A stretch of DNA of 64,000 nt, taken from contig OZ271832.1 of assembly GCA_965601475.1 (NCBI GenBank), forward strand, positions 5,890,001 through 5,954,000, written 5' to 3'. Within the stretch, counting starts at the first letter, position 1. Each line of letters begins with the position of its first letter. The translations under genes and the position numbers were made by a program. This DNA is from JAWPMT01 sp965601475 (GTDB taxonomy: Bacteria; Bacteroidota; Bacteroidia; Cytophagales; Cyclobacteriaceae). This document shows positions 34,941-43,239 of this stretch, in pieces. The notes beneath the pieces were generated by a model that did not search any database, was not told where the DNA came from, and saw nothing but the letters and a program-made list of their open reading frames with translations.

Positions 34941-35999
34941 ATGAAAAGGTTAAAAGGATTTGCAAAGGGGCTTCTGCTCCTGGTGATGGTGATGATTGCG
35001 GTTGCTGGTGTGTTCTGGTTTAGTGTGCGGTTCAAGGGCAATTCTCAACCCGTAGAATTTCGGTCAGACATTGATCTTGAGGGACTTTTGATCAGGCCAG
35101 ATGGCCCTGGCCCTCACCCGGCGATTCTCCTTCTCCATGGCTCAGGATCAAGTCACCAACCCTATGACAAGCTCTACTTTAGGTTTCATGCCAATGCATT
35201 TGTTGAGGCTGGTTTTGCCGTTCTTGTATACACTAAGCGCGGATCTGGGGACTCGGATTTCGATTATTCCCTGTTTACTTACGAGGATCTCCTTGCTGAC
35301 GCACAAGCCGCAATCGACTTCCTGAGGACTACACCAGGTATCGATCAAAGCAATATTGGCGTGATGGGGTTGAGTGAATCAGGGTGGTTTACCCCAGAAT
35401 TGGCTTACAGAAACTCGGAGATAAAGTTTCTGATCAACAGGGTCAGCGCGCCTTTTGGTGTCATGGAAACGCTAGCCCATGAAGTGCGTAGCGACGCCAA
35501 AGAAGAAGGTTTTACTGATAAGGACATAGACAAAATCATTTTGCCGATTACCAGGCGCCGGTGGCAATTCTACATTGATGTCCATGCGGGGATCGTACCT
35601 CCTTATGGTGATGAAAGAAAAGCTATCAACGAAAGGCTGAGCGAACTAAATCGTGATGAATACTACGGCAAATGGTTCACCTACCCGGAACTAGGTGACT
35701 ATGATTCCATACAGTATGCCTCGCGAGCCAGGCGGTACCGCTATAGCCCAAAGCCATATTTTGATGCTTTGGATATACCCATGCTCTATGTGATGGGGGG
35801 TAGAGACAAGAACATCCCAACGAAAGACGTAGTGACCTACCTGCAGCAGGTTGAAAAGAACATTACGGTAAAGGTCTACCCGGAGGCCAGCCATTATCTC
35901 TACAAGAATGGATTGGAAGATGGTCCCTATGAAGGATGGATGTACTACGACGACTACCTGGAGCTAATGACAAGCTGGGCCCAAGCGCAGGTTCATTGA
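34941..35999 (+). CDS. Alpha/beta hydrolase, membrane-anchored
   Basis: This 352-residue protein has an N-terminal membrane helix (GLLLLVMVMIAVAGVFWFS) and an alpha/beta-hydrolase core with oxyanion LLLHGSGSSHQP, nucleophile elbow MGLSESGWF (GxSxS variation, Ser in SES), acid in VMGGRDKNIP and base in YPEASHYLY. It resembles acyl-CoA-thioester-hydrolase/BAAT-like or dipeptidyl-peptidase-type hydrolases of Bacteroidota. ATG at 34941 is chosen over GTG at 34908, as the anchor begins there. Confidence 0.82.
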   Translation: MKRLKGFAKGLLLLVMVMIAVAGVFWFSVRFKGNSQPVEFRSDIDLEGLLIRPDGPGPHPAILLLHGSGSSHQPYDKLYFRFHANAFVEAGFAVLVYTKRGSGDSDFDYSLFTYEDLLADAQAAIDFLRTTPGIDQSNIGVMGLSESGWFTPELAYRNSEIKFLINRVSAPFGVMETLAHEVRSDAKEEGFTDKDIDKIILPITRRRWQFYIDVHAGIVPPYGDERKAINERLSELNRDEYYGKWFTYPELGDYDSIQYASRARRYRYSPKPYFDALDIPMLYVMGGRDKNIPTKDVVTYLQQVEKNITVKVYPEASHYLYKNGLEDGPYEGWMYYDDYLELMTSWAQAQVH

Positions 36000-36101
36000 A
36001 TATTGGAAGGTGCAGCGTTGCCCCTGGTCTGGTGATGATCTCGACTGCCTATGGCCACTGGTCTAGGCCCCCGGAAAGATCAATCCCCAACGCTTGACCT
36101 T

Positions 36102-37301
36102 CTATACTTTCTCGATCACCGTGGCATAACCCTGACCTACACCCACACACAACGTGCAAAGCGCATACCGACCATTGCGCTCATGAAGTTCCAGGCTGGC
36201 TGTTTGCAGTAGCCTGGCTCCTGTCATGCCCAGCGGATGACCCAGGGCAATGGCCCCTCCATTGGGATTTAGTCTGGGGTCCTGGTCATCCAAACCCCAT
36301 GAACGCGTGCAGGCTAGTACCTGAGCCGCGAAGGCTTCATTCAACTCTATCACATCCATTTGATCCATGGTCAAGCCCGCCTTGCTCAGTGCCTTATTGG
36401 AGGCTTCCACTGGACCTATTCCCATAACCCTTGGCTCTACACCGACCACCTGGGAGCTGACAATGCGAGCCTTGGGTGTAAGGTTCATTTCCTTCACCGC
36501 CTTCTCTGAAGCGATCAAAAGCGCTGCTGCACCATCATTGAGACCAGAAGCATTGCCAGCTGTGACAGAACCATCACGCTTAAATGCAGGTTTGAGTGTG
36601 GCAAGACCTTCCAAGGTGGAATCCTCCCGAATGAACTCATCCTGATCAAACACAATCGGATCCTTCCGTTTCTGCGGGATCCTGACCGCTGTAATTTCTT
36701 GTGCCAATCTCCCGGTTGTCCTTGCTCGCGCAGCTTTCTGCTGGCTCCACAAGGCAAACCTGTCTTGATCTTCACGGCTGATAACGTCACGCTCTACGAG
36801 GTTTTCGGCGGTCTCCCCCATCGCATGCGTACCAAACTTGTCATGCATCTTCGGGTTCACGAACCTCCACCCAAAACTGCTGTCATAGAGCTTAGCATCG
36901 GAGCCGAAGGGCATAGCCGATTTGGACATAACCAGGGGGCCTCGAGTCATGTGCTCCACACCCCCAGAAATAAACAAGTCCCCATCACCGGTCTTGATGG
37001 CACGATGGGCGTGAATGACCGCTGACATCCCGGAAGAACATAAGCGGTTGACCGTTTCTCCTGGCACCGTGATTGGCAAACCCGCTAGCAGCAGAGCCAT
37101 CCTGGCGACATTGCGATTGTCCTCTCCTGCCTGATTGGCGCATCCCAAGATGACATCGTCTATACGACTGGGGTCAAAGTCATTTCTCTTCAGCAGCTCC
37201 TGAATGGGCACAACAGCCAGGTCATCAGCTCGCACAGGAGAAAGGGTACCTCTGAATTTTCCGATTGGGGTTCGAACAGCGTCAACAATATAAGTTTCCA
37301 T
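36102..37301 (-). CDS. Acetyl-CoA acyltransferase (thiolase)
   Basis: This thiolase of 399 residues cleaves or forms 3-ketoacyl-CoA. The acyl-accepting Cys is C88 in NRLCSSGM, the base His is in GGAIALGHPLG, and the second Cys is in CTLCVGVGQG. ELNEAFAAQ is conserved. The sequence looks closest to 3-oxoadipyl-CoA thiolase (PcaF/PaaJ) style, with RGPLVMSK and FGTHAMGETAENL, but fatty-acid beta-oxidation thiolase is equally possible. No other beta-oxidation or aromatic-degradation gene is nearby. ATG at 37304 lies one codon upstream. Confidence 0.93.
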   Translation of the reverse strand: METYIVDAVRTPIGKFRGTLSPVRADDLAVVPIQELLKRNDFDPSRIDDVILGCANQAGEDNRNVARMALLLAGLPITVPGETVNRLCSSGMSAVIHAHRAIKTGDGDLFISGGVEHMTRGPLVMSKSAMPFGSDAKLYDSSFGWRFVNPKMHDKFGTHAMGETAENLVERDVISREDQDRFALWSQQKAARARTTGRLAQEITAVRIPQKRKDPIVFDQDEFIREDSTLEGLATLKPAFKRDGSVTAGNASGLNDGAAALLIASEKAVKEMNLTPKARIVSSQVVGVEPRVMGIGPVEASNKALSKAGLTMDQMDVIELNEAFAAQVLACTRSWGLDDQDPRLNPNGGAIALGHPLGMTGARLLQTASLELHERNGRYALCTLCVGVGQGYATVIEKV

Positions 37302-37582
37302 CAATGAGTTTGGGTTCTCTAATCGTGTTTACTTCAAAAAAAGCCAGCAATGCCAAGCGCCAAGCTTTTATTTCAATTGTCAAAAATGCCACAATCAGTC
37401 CACCTTTAATGCCAAAGACGACATCAGTTTCAATAAAACTTCACTGCCCGCAAAAGAAAGTGCATTCCCGATTCACTGAATAGCGCTTCGACAAAGTGAA
37501 TTTCTAGATCTGGTGACCTTTTAATTGAGAAGCTGCAGTGGCATCAACTTCATCGATGGAGTGAGCTTGAGCAAGCATGTAC

Positions 37583-38995
37583 CTAGTAGGCAGAAACATT
37601 CAATTTTGGCTCATCCTCCTGGCTAAGGTCCAATCTGAATTTCAGTGTTGTAGTCTTCTCGATTAATATTTCCAAATTCTTACTTCCTGGCATTCGTGCT
37701 ACCAGTTTCTCTTCCCCAGGCACTACATTGGTGTCCCTGGATGCTCCATAGTCGAAGGACCAATCCATAGGTGCAATCTTGAACTCATACTTTCCCTGCT
37801 CCAAAGTCGTGCTGGCCTCGTAAATACCATTTTCGATATACTCAAACTTCGGGGTGCCATTCCACTGCTTCCCCCAGTCGTTCATTGTGCCAAAGAGGTA
37901 GATTACCTGATCACCCAGTGTAGGCTGATCTGCAGTTCCGATGGCAAGTCGGGCTTTGGTCAAAGCATCAGCTGGAGTCTCGCCCTCTATCAGCAACATC
38001 GCCAATTCCCGGGCGACACTTGCATCGACCTCCATGTCCGGAGAAACACCTTTCCCTTCAATTCTGCCGATACGGGTAGAATAGTACTCTGCTATGGGTA
38101 AAGACAGCTGAAATCCGAAGGGCAAATCGTACATCTTTTGAGATAGCATCTCTCCAGCGGTAGTTTCACCGATGATGGTTACATTTTCCAGATTTGCCAA
38201 CGCGTCAATCGCAAACTCTGTAGCGCTGGCGGACTTATTGCTTACCAAAACGTACACAGGACCATCGTAATAAGGCTGCATCGGCTTGAACTGAATTCGC
38301 ATGAGCGGCTCCCCCTGGACGTCGTGCCAGAAGGCCCTAAGAGACCACCCTGCCCACGGCGACAGGCCCCCAATGAGCTCAGGGTCGGGTGTACTCACTT
38401 TTTCAGACCACCACTTTCGGGATACAAAAAAACCAGCATCCATGGGTTCGCTAAGCAAGTGACCAACAAGTGGAACAATGGCAAATGCACCTCCAGGGTT
38501 CTTGCGAACATCAATGATCAAGGCATTGGCATCCTTGTCGGCGATGTCCGAATACATTTCAGTTATCCCATCATAGGTATCAAGTCCCATCATTGTATTG
38601 ACCGTCATCAAAGCAGTGGTACCAAACCACTGAAGTGAGGTGCTTTGTTCTCCAACGCGAAGTGTATCGAAGTATTCGGCCATGTCATCCGATTTCATGT
38701 TCGAAATGCCCAGGGCCACATGAGAAAATGGACCGTTCTGCCATAGGGTACCAAAGCCCGATGCAAATTCCTCCTTTGTCTGGTCCTTACTAGCCAAATC
38801 TTGCATCTTCTCCGTCATATGCAGATACTCCTCCGTCTCCAGTAGTGAGGGATTGTAATGATAAGTCGCCATAAGGCGAGCGATACTATCCACGACGACA
38901 GCCAAGTCCTCCTTAGACAGTTGATACTCATCCTCCGATGGGGTGCCACAAGCACAGAGGATCATTGCCAGGACGGATAGCTTGAAGTATTTCAT
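37583..38995 (-). CDS. S41 peptidase fused to a starch-binding/E-set-like domain
   Basis: This 470-residue lipoprotein (signal MKYFKLSVLAMILCACG) has an S41 peptidase core: ALIIDVRKNPGGAF (158-171), catalytic Ser in NKSASATEF (about S257) and TIIGETTAG (273-281). From about residue 362 comes a beta-sandwich of the kind that precedes pullulanases or forms SusE/CBM48-like modules (IYLFGTMNDWGKQWNG, GKYEFKIAPMDWSFDYG, FRLDLSQEDEP). Peptidases of this family usually end soon after the core, so the C-terminal module is an added domain. Confidence 0.85.
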   Translation of the reverse strand: MKYFKLSVLAMILCACGTPSEDEYQLSKEDLAVVVDSIARLMATYHYNPSLLETEEYLHMTEKMQDLASKDQTKEEFASGFGTLWQNGPFSHVALGISNMKSDDMAEYFDTLRVGEQSTSLQWFGTTALMTVNTMMGLDTYDGITEMYSDIADKDANALIIDVRKNPGGAFAIVPLVGHLLSEPMDAGFFVSRKWWSEKVSTPDPELIGGLSPWAGWSLRAFWHDVQGEPLMRIQFKPMQPYYDGPVYVLVSNKSASATEFAIDALANLENVTIIGETTAGEMLSQKMYDLPFGFQLSLPIAEYYSTRIGRIEGKGVSPDMEVDASVARELAMLLIEGETPADALTKARLAIGTADQPTLGDQVIYLFGTMNDWGKQWNGTPKFEYIENGIYEASTTLEQGKYEFKIAPMDWSFDYGASRDTNVVPGEEKLVARMPGSKNLEILIEKTTTLKFRLDLSQEDEPKLNVSAY

Positions 38996-39068
38996 TGGAC
39001 AGATTTTGTTTGACGCTAAAACTAGATGCGTAAAACCGCGTGTAAGGTTGTAGCCCAGATGTTCGGAA

Positions 39069-40154
39069 TCAGGAATCCGAACGCTTTTTCAGGATCAGCC
39101 GGCGATAAGCTGAAGGCGTATGTCCTGTTTTCTGCTTGAAAAAAGTATTGAATACACTTCGTGAGTTGAAACCGGACTTGAACATCACTTCCTTGATAGA
39201 CAGGTCTTTATCTGACTCAATGAGTGCCAGGGCGTGGTCAATTCTGTACTGGTTGATGTACGATGAGAAGTTGGACTGCAAGATGGCATTGATCGCCTTG
39301 GAAACAGATTTTTCATGAAGATTCGTTTCTGCGGCCAATTGTCGTAGGTTGAGTTCGGCATCCAGGTAGAGTCGGCGTTGGATGACCTGCTCATCAATCC
39401 GTTTGGCGTAGACCTCAAGTGCCCTGAGCTCCTGGTTGTCCTTCGGTCTTTGCGTAGGCTTGGAGAAAGCCATGTCGTGATTTGAAATTTTCTGAAATAA
39501 AATCGGCGATTTCAGGCCCTGATAGGAAATCAGGTTGATCAATACCAAAATTCCAAGCTGTACCAACGTTTCGGTATGGATGATCCATCCCAGTATATCC
39601 AAAGACTCATAACGAAACTGCAACATGTTGACCAAAAGGATGAAGACCATCAGTATGAGCATCAATTTGATCCAGGCAGTTTGGGCGGTTTCGTTTTTTG
39701 CATAGACCTGCACAACGCCTGATTCATATAACCATATCACCCGATAAGACAACACACAGTATAGCAGCATGACCAGGATCAACGGAATCCCGAGATGATT
39801 ACAAACGGGGTAACCTGCCCCGGTAAGTGCGACGACGAGCGAAACCGGCAAGAAATGAAGTGCATCCACCCATGTAAACCTGAGATTAGCCAGGAGGTAA
39901 AACCTTGTATAGAGCAACATCAGCGGTCCATACAAGAAACCATAGCTACAGCTGTAGGCATTAAGCACATTCAACAAAATCTGATTGGTGTAAAGGATAT
40001 TGTAGCTAAAGTGGAGGCCGATGGTCACAAGCAGCAAAGCCAGGTAGGTGTTGCTGCGCCTAGCTCTGAATTTGGGAGTCATCAAGACTATGGCAAAAAG
40101 CAGACTTTGCCAAACTACCAGTGCATGGAGTATGTTGATCAAATTGATTTTCAT
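39069..40154 (-). CDS. Membrane-bound AraC-family regulator
   Basis: This 361-residue protein has seven membrane helices, for example YLALLLVTIGLHFSYNI and LVQLGILVLINLISYQGL, and an AraC domain at the end (LNLRQLAAETNLHEKSVSKAI; LSIKEVMFKSGFNSRSVFNTF; KTGHTPSAYRRLIL). It lies 73 bp downstream of the S41-fusion gene start on the same strand, so it is transcribed towards it and may regulate it. Confidence 0.88.
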   Translation of the reverse strand: MKINLINILHALVVWQSLLFAIVLMTPKFRARRSNTYLALLLVTIGLHFSYNILYTNQILLNVLNAYSCSYGFLYGPLMLLYTRFYLLANLRFTWVDALHFLPVSLVVALTGAGYPVCNHLGIPLILVMLLYCVLSYRVIWLYESGVVQVYAKNETAQTAWIKLMLILMVFILLVNMLQFRYESLDILGWIIHTETLVQLGILVLINLISYQGLKSPILFQKISNHDMAFSKPTQRPKDNQELRALEVYAKRIDEQVIQRRLYLDAELNLRQLAAETNLHEKSVSKAINAILQSNFSSYINQYRIDHALALIESDKDLSIKEVMFKSGFNSRSVFNTFFKQKTGHTPSAYRRLILKKRSDS

Positions 40155-40512
40155 ATCTGGGAGCTGATCATCCGGAATACAATGACCAACACGCTTACCT
40201 CAAATCGATTGAATTGAAAAATAACATTTGTCTTCGAGAGCACAATAAATGACTGTGCCTCGACACCAGATTGTGTTCTTAAGCTGGTGGGATACGGGGC
40301 AGCCTGCTTTTCACCAGTTGAGGAAACCTTCGTGGAGGCCCTTGCCTGTCATAATGCCCACTTTTTCGTTGGAATGATTAGATGTCTCAAATCAGAGATG
40401 CTTTACGAAAGGAATTGATAGCATTGGCGTCTATGAGCATTGGTAGCCTCAATGGGAGCAATAGACAGGGACCAATTTGACAAATGCGCCTTTGAACTAA
40501 GCTAGATGACTA
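40155..40512. other. Non-coding interval
   Basis: About 358 bp lie between two minus-strand genes. Two plus-strand frames (for example VGYGAACFSPVEETF near 40300) are open for 40-55 codons, but neither has both a start codon and a ribosome site. I see no repeat or hairpin. Confidence 0.45.
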
Positions 40513-40908
40513 TCAATTCTTGATCCACTCTTTCGCTTCTTGCAAATGCCGGAATGACTTCACTTCTACACCCATTTTCGCGAAATTCTCTCTGTAGGTC
40601 TTCTGATTCATTTTCGCTGCAGGAATATACGGCTCCACCAAAGCCCATTGCCTCCATCCTGTATCGATCATGCTGGGAAGCCAGTCACTGTAAAGCCACT
40701 CATCGATATTGTTGTGCAGTATGGGAAGATTTCTATTGTCTGAGATCCATTTGGAAAGATCATTGTCAAAGAAGTACTCCCTACCCGTGCATAACAGATC
40801 CCGCCATTCATCTGTCACCAGAAATCGCTTTATCGTGTGCAGAATGCTATCAGTATCCAGGTCATGCTCAAGGGTGTAGGTTTCTGTCTCTTTAATTAAA
40901 ATACTCAT
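40513..40908 (-). CDS. STAS/SpoIIAA-like domain protein
   Basis: This protein of 131 residues (ATG at 40908) ends with EVKSFRHLQEAKEWIKN, a typical closing helix of STAS/SpoIIAA-like proteins, after a strand-helix pattern (WRQWALVEPYIPAAKMN). The family binds lipids or acts as an anti-sigma antagonist in other organisms; no kinase partner is seen here. It shares the closing helix type with the protein at 53602-53958. Confidence 0.65.
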   Translation of the reverse strand: MSILIKETETYTLEHDLDTDSILHTIKRFLVTDEWRDLLCTGREYFFDNDLSKWISDNRNLPILHNNIDEWLYSDWLPSMIDTGWRQWALVEPYIPAAKMNQKTYRENFAKMGVEVKSFRHLQEAKEWIKN

Positions 40909-41330
40909 GACCAACGATTTGTGAAAAAGTGAGTATGAAGTTACAAAGAGTATTACATAATTATAAATAAATGTTTTTTATGGTTATTATAAGTAATATT
41001 TATGAATAACGTGCTTCTTTTCTTCGCTTCCTCCAGAACAGAAATCACTCCAATTTCCCATTACTCCAGGGCTGGCTCCTGGTTCCAATCGGATCCACTC
41101 TACCCTATAGATCGTGCAGCGTATGCGCAGACTGTTACCCCACCGCTAGTACTCTGAGCCAGGTTCTCATACCTACATGTAGAACAGGATTCCGGAGCTC
41201 CCGAATCCCCTCATTGGCATTTTCCCTAGTCCCAATAGGCAAATCGCCTAAAAGTGCGATTAGGCAATTCACGCTTACATCTCTTGCTATTCCGCTGAAG
41301 CTTTGTACAACAATTAAAAAGAAAAGTGCC
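40909..41330. other. Promoter and leader region of the DUF4402-chaperone-usher operon
   Basis: About 420 bp without a gene. The first 100 bp are very AT-rich and probably contain the divergent promoters. Further on, GCCTAA (41246-41251) and TTAGGC (41260-41265) form a short perfect inverted repeat, flanked by two copies of AGGCAA, within a long untranslated leader. No open frame looks coding. Confidence 0.5.
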
Positions 41331-41843
41331 ATGAAAAGTAAATTACTACTGGGTATGACATTGCTAGTTGCCATGTCCATATCAACAACAACATTCGCTC
41401 AGGAAACAGCCAGTGGATCCGGCACTGCCAATATCCTGGAAGCTTTGGCCATATCCCACGTCGGAGCTAACCCACTCGACTTTGGGGATATAATTCCCAA
41501 TACTGGCGGTACTGTAAAGATTCTCAACAGTGCTGCGGGAACACGATCATTGGAGTCCGGCGATTGCGAACTCGTGGGCAATGCAGGGGGATCAGCAAGA
41601 TTCAACATCACTGGTCATCCCAACACTGCTGTGGACTTGAGTGTGGATTCGAACGTGACACTTACAGAAACTGTAGGTGGGACGGAGACCATGACCTCCA
41701 CCCTATCGCTTTCGAGCTCCAGCATAACACTGGCAGGCGATGGTACCGGTAGTATCTATGTGGGTGGTACCCTAACCATCGGTGCCGCACAATTGGTAGG
41801 TACCTACAATGGAACATTCGATGTAACTGTCAGCTATCAATAA
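41331..41843 (+). CDS. DUF4402 surface-fibre subunit, putative major
   Basis: This 170-residue secreted protein has a signal peptide ending STTTFAQ and a DUF4402 immunoglobulin-like beta-sandwich (LDFGDIIPNTGG, GSARFNITG, GSIYVGGTL, ending YNGTFDVTVSYQ). The final strand and Gly/Ser/Thr-rich body are pilin-like. An N-terminal stretch before the fold (QETASGSGTANILEA) could act as a donor strand for a neighbouring subunit. It is the first gene of the operon and is separated from the chaperone gene by a strong hairpin, which suggests higher expression of this gene. Destination: exported and assembled at the cell surface. Confidence 0.8.
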   Translation: MKSKLLLGMTLLVAMSISTTTFAQETASGSGTANILEALAISHVGANPLDFGDIIPNTGGTVKILNSAAGTRSLESGDCELVGNAGGSARFNITGHPNTAVDLSVDSNVTLTETVGGTETMTSTLSLSSSSITLAGDGTGSIYVGGTLTIGAAQLVGTYNGTFDVTVSYQ

Positions 41844-41853
41844 CCTTCAGGCA

Positions 41854-41890
41854 CAAAGCGACAGCCCACAACGCTGTCGCTTTGCCTTTT
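41854..41890 (+). terminator. Strong hairpin after the first DUF4402 gene
   Basis: CAAAGCGACAGC (41854-41865) and GCTGTCGCTTTG (41873-41884) form a perfect 12-bp stem around the 7-nt loop CCACAAC, followed by CCTTTTTTATT. This is a classic intrinsic terminator. It lies 10 bp after the stop and 37 bp before the chaperone start, so it probably attenuates rather than isolates the downstream genes. Confidence 0.88.
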
Positions 41891-41920
41891 TTATTTCAGC
41901 GAACCCCAACACCCAGAATC

Positions 41921-42763
41921 ATGAAACCAACAACCACACTACAAGGCCTATTGGCGATGTTCTTTCTGCTTAGTGTCTTGGACGCCTTGTCTCAAGGCGA
42001 TCTGCTCGTGACTCCCACTCGAATTGTTTTTGAGAAAAATGAGAGAAATAAGGAACTCATACTGGTGAACACAGGCTCAGACACCGCCACGTACCTGATT
42101 TCATGGGTCCATTATCGCGCCGATGAAAACGGCAAATACCACAAAATAGAGGAACCCGTTCCCGGACAGTACTTTGCCAGCGAGTTCCTGAGATTTTTTC
42201 CTAAGAAGTTTTCCCTGGCACCCAATGACCCTCAAACGCTCAGGATGCAACTCAGGAGATCAGCATCCATGATTGATGGAGAATACATATCACACCTTTA
42301 CTTCAGGGCCGTACCGAAAAAGGCCATTCAGTCGCCTAATTCCCTATTTGCCCTGGAGCAGAAAGATGTTTCCCAAACCTTTACCGTTGAGATCATACCC
42401 ATCTACGGTGTCACCATTCCGGTCATCGTTCAGCAGGGTGAGGTCTACGCTGAGGCCCGGTTTGCTGACACCTCTGTAGACAAACCGAACCGTTCAGTGG
42501 ACTTCAAAATCGTTAGAACAGGCAATATTTCTATCAACGGGAGTATTCAACTTTTTTATAGAAATGCTGCGGGCAATAAACTCCTATTGAAAGAGGTCAA
42601 CAGCGTGACCATATTCTCACCTAATAAGTCTCGTCTGTTTCATCTTTCGTTTGCCGAATTCGCCAACCTGGACCTGGAAGCAGGAAGCCTGGAGCTGGAA
42701 TTTAAGTCAAGAAAACCTGGCGAAAAGATCTCGTATGCAGCGCAGTCCATTCCGCTACCCTGA
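41921..42763 (+). CDS. PapD-like periplasmic pilus chaperone
   Basis: This 280-residue protein has a signal peptide (LLAMFFLLSVLDALSQ) and two immunoglobulin-like domains. Features of fimbrial chaperones are visible: LLVTPTRIVFEKN with R34 at the position of the essential subunit-carboxylate-binding Arg, ASEFLRFFPKKFSLAPNDPQ, TLRMQLRRS, and the G1-strand region EYISHLYFRAVPK. The second domain starts near residue 175. Such chaperones donate a strand to unfolded pilin subunits in the periplasm. It precedes a second DUF4402 gene by 5 bp. Confidence 0.85.
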   Translation: MKPTTTLQGLLAMFFLLSVLDALSQGDLLVTPTRIVFEKNERNKELILVNTGSDTATYLISWVHYRADENGKYHKIEEPVPGQYFASEFLRFFPKKFSLAPNDPQTLRMQLRRSASMIDGEYISHLYFRAVPKKAIQSPNSLFALEQKDVSQTFTVEIIPIYGVTIPVIVQQGEVYAEARFADTSVDKPNRSVDFKIVRTGNISINGSIQLFYRNAAGNKLLLKEVNSVTIFSPNKSRLFHLSFAEFANLDLEAGSLELEFKSRKPGEKISYAAQSIPLP

Positions 42764-42768
42764 TTTTC

Positions 42769-43239
42769 ATGATCGTGGCAAGATTCATCTTAGTGTTGAA
42801 GTTGCTCGTAACAGCCATTTCAGCTCATTGCCAGGGCATCTTATTGGATGAAATCCAGCATCTAAATTTTGGAGATTTCTATCTCCAGCCAGGCCCTGGA
42901 ACCATCACTGTGACCCATGAAGGAAGTCTTGGCACCACAGGAAGTGTTCATTCGCTCGGTACAGGTTTTAGCCCTGCCGTTTTTGACATCACCACGGCGA
43001 GCCAGGAAAATGTAATGATCACATTCCCAACAGATCTGGTCGTACAAAGGTCAGGAGGCTCGGAAACACTTCAGGTTGTTTTGGGCCCTACCAATGTAGA
43101 TCCGTCCTTCAACATCTACCCCTCGCCTACGCTCAACAGGATTGTGGTAGGTGCCACCTTACAAATCCCAGCAGGCGGCACACCTTCCGGAAATTACAGT
43201 GGAACATACGAAATCGAATTGACCGTGATCAATGAATAG
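42769..43239 (+). CDS. Second DUF4402-type subunit
   Basis: This 156-residue secreted protein has a signal peptide ending AISAHCQ and a DUF4402-like fold: LNFGDFYLQPG, then VFDITTASQ and a final YSGTYEIELTVINE matching the last strand of the first subunit. The mature N-terminus begins directly with the fold (GILLDEIQ), about 12 residues shorter than in the first subunit, so it may lack the donor extension and serve as tip or terminating subunit. Its stop overlaps the usher-like start by one base (TAGTG). Confidence 0.75.
   Translation: MIVARFILVLKLLVTAISAHCQGILLDEIQHLNFGDFYLQPGPGTITVTHEGSLGTTGSVHSLGTGFSPAVFDITTASQENVMITFPTDLVVQRSGGSETLQVVLGPTNVDPSFNIYPSPTLNRIVVGATLQIPAGGTPSGNYSGTYEIELTVINE

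Noticed and set aside
40200..40430. Two overlapping plus-strand frames with protein-like composition
   Set aside because: The longer has no start codon and the one with ATG is only 42 codons; no ribosome site or family similarity.
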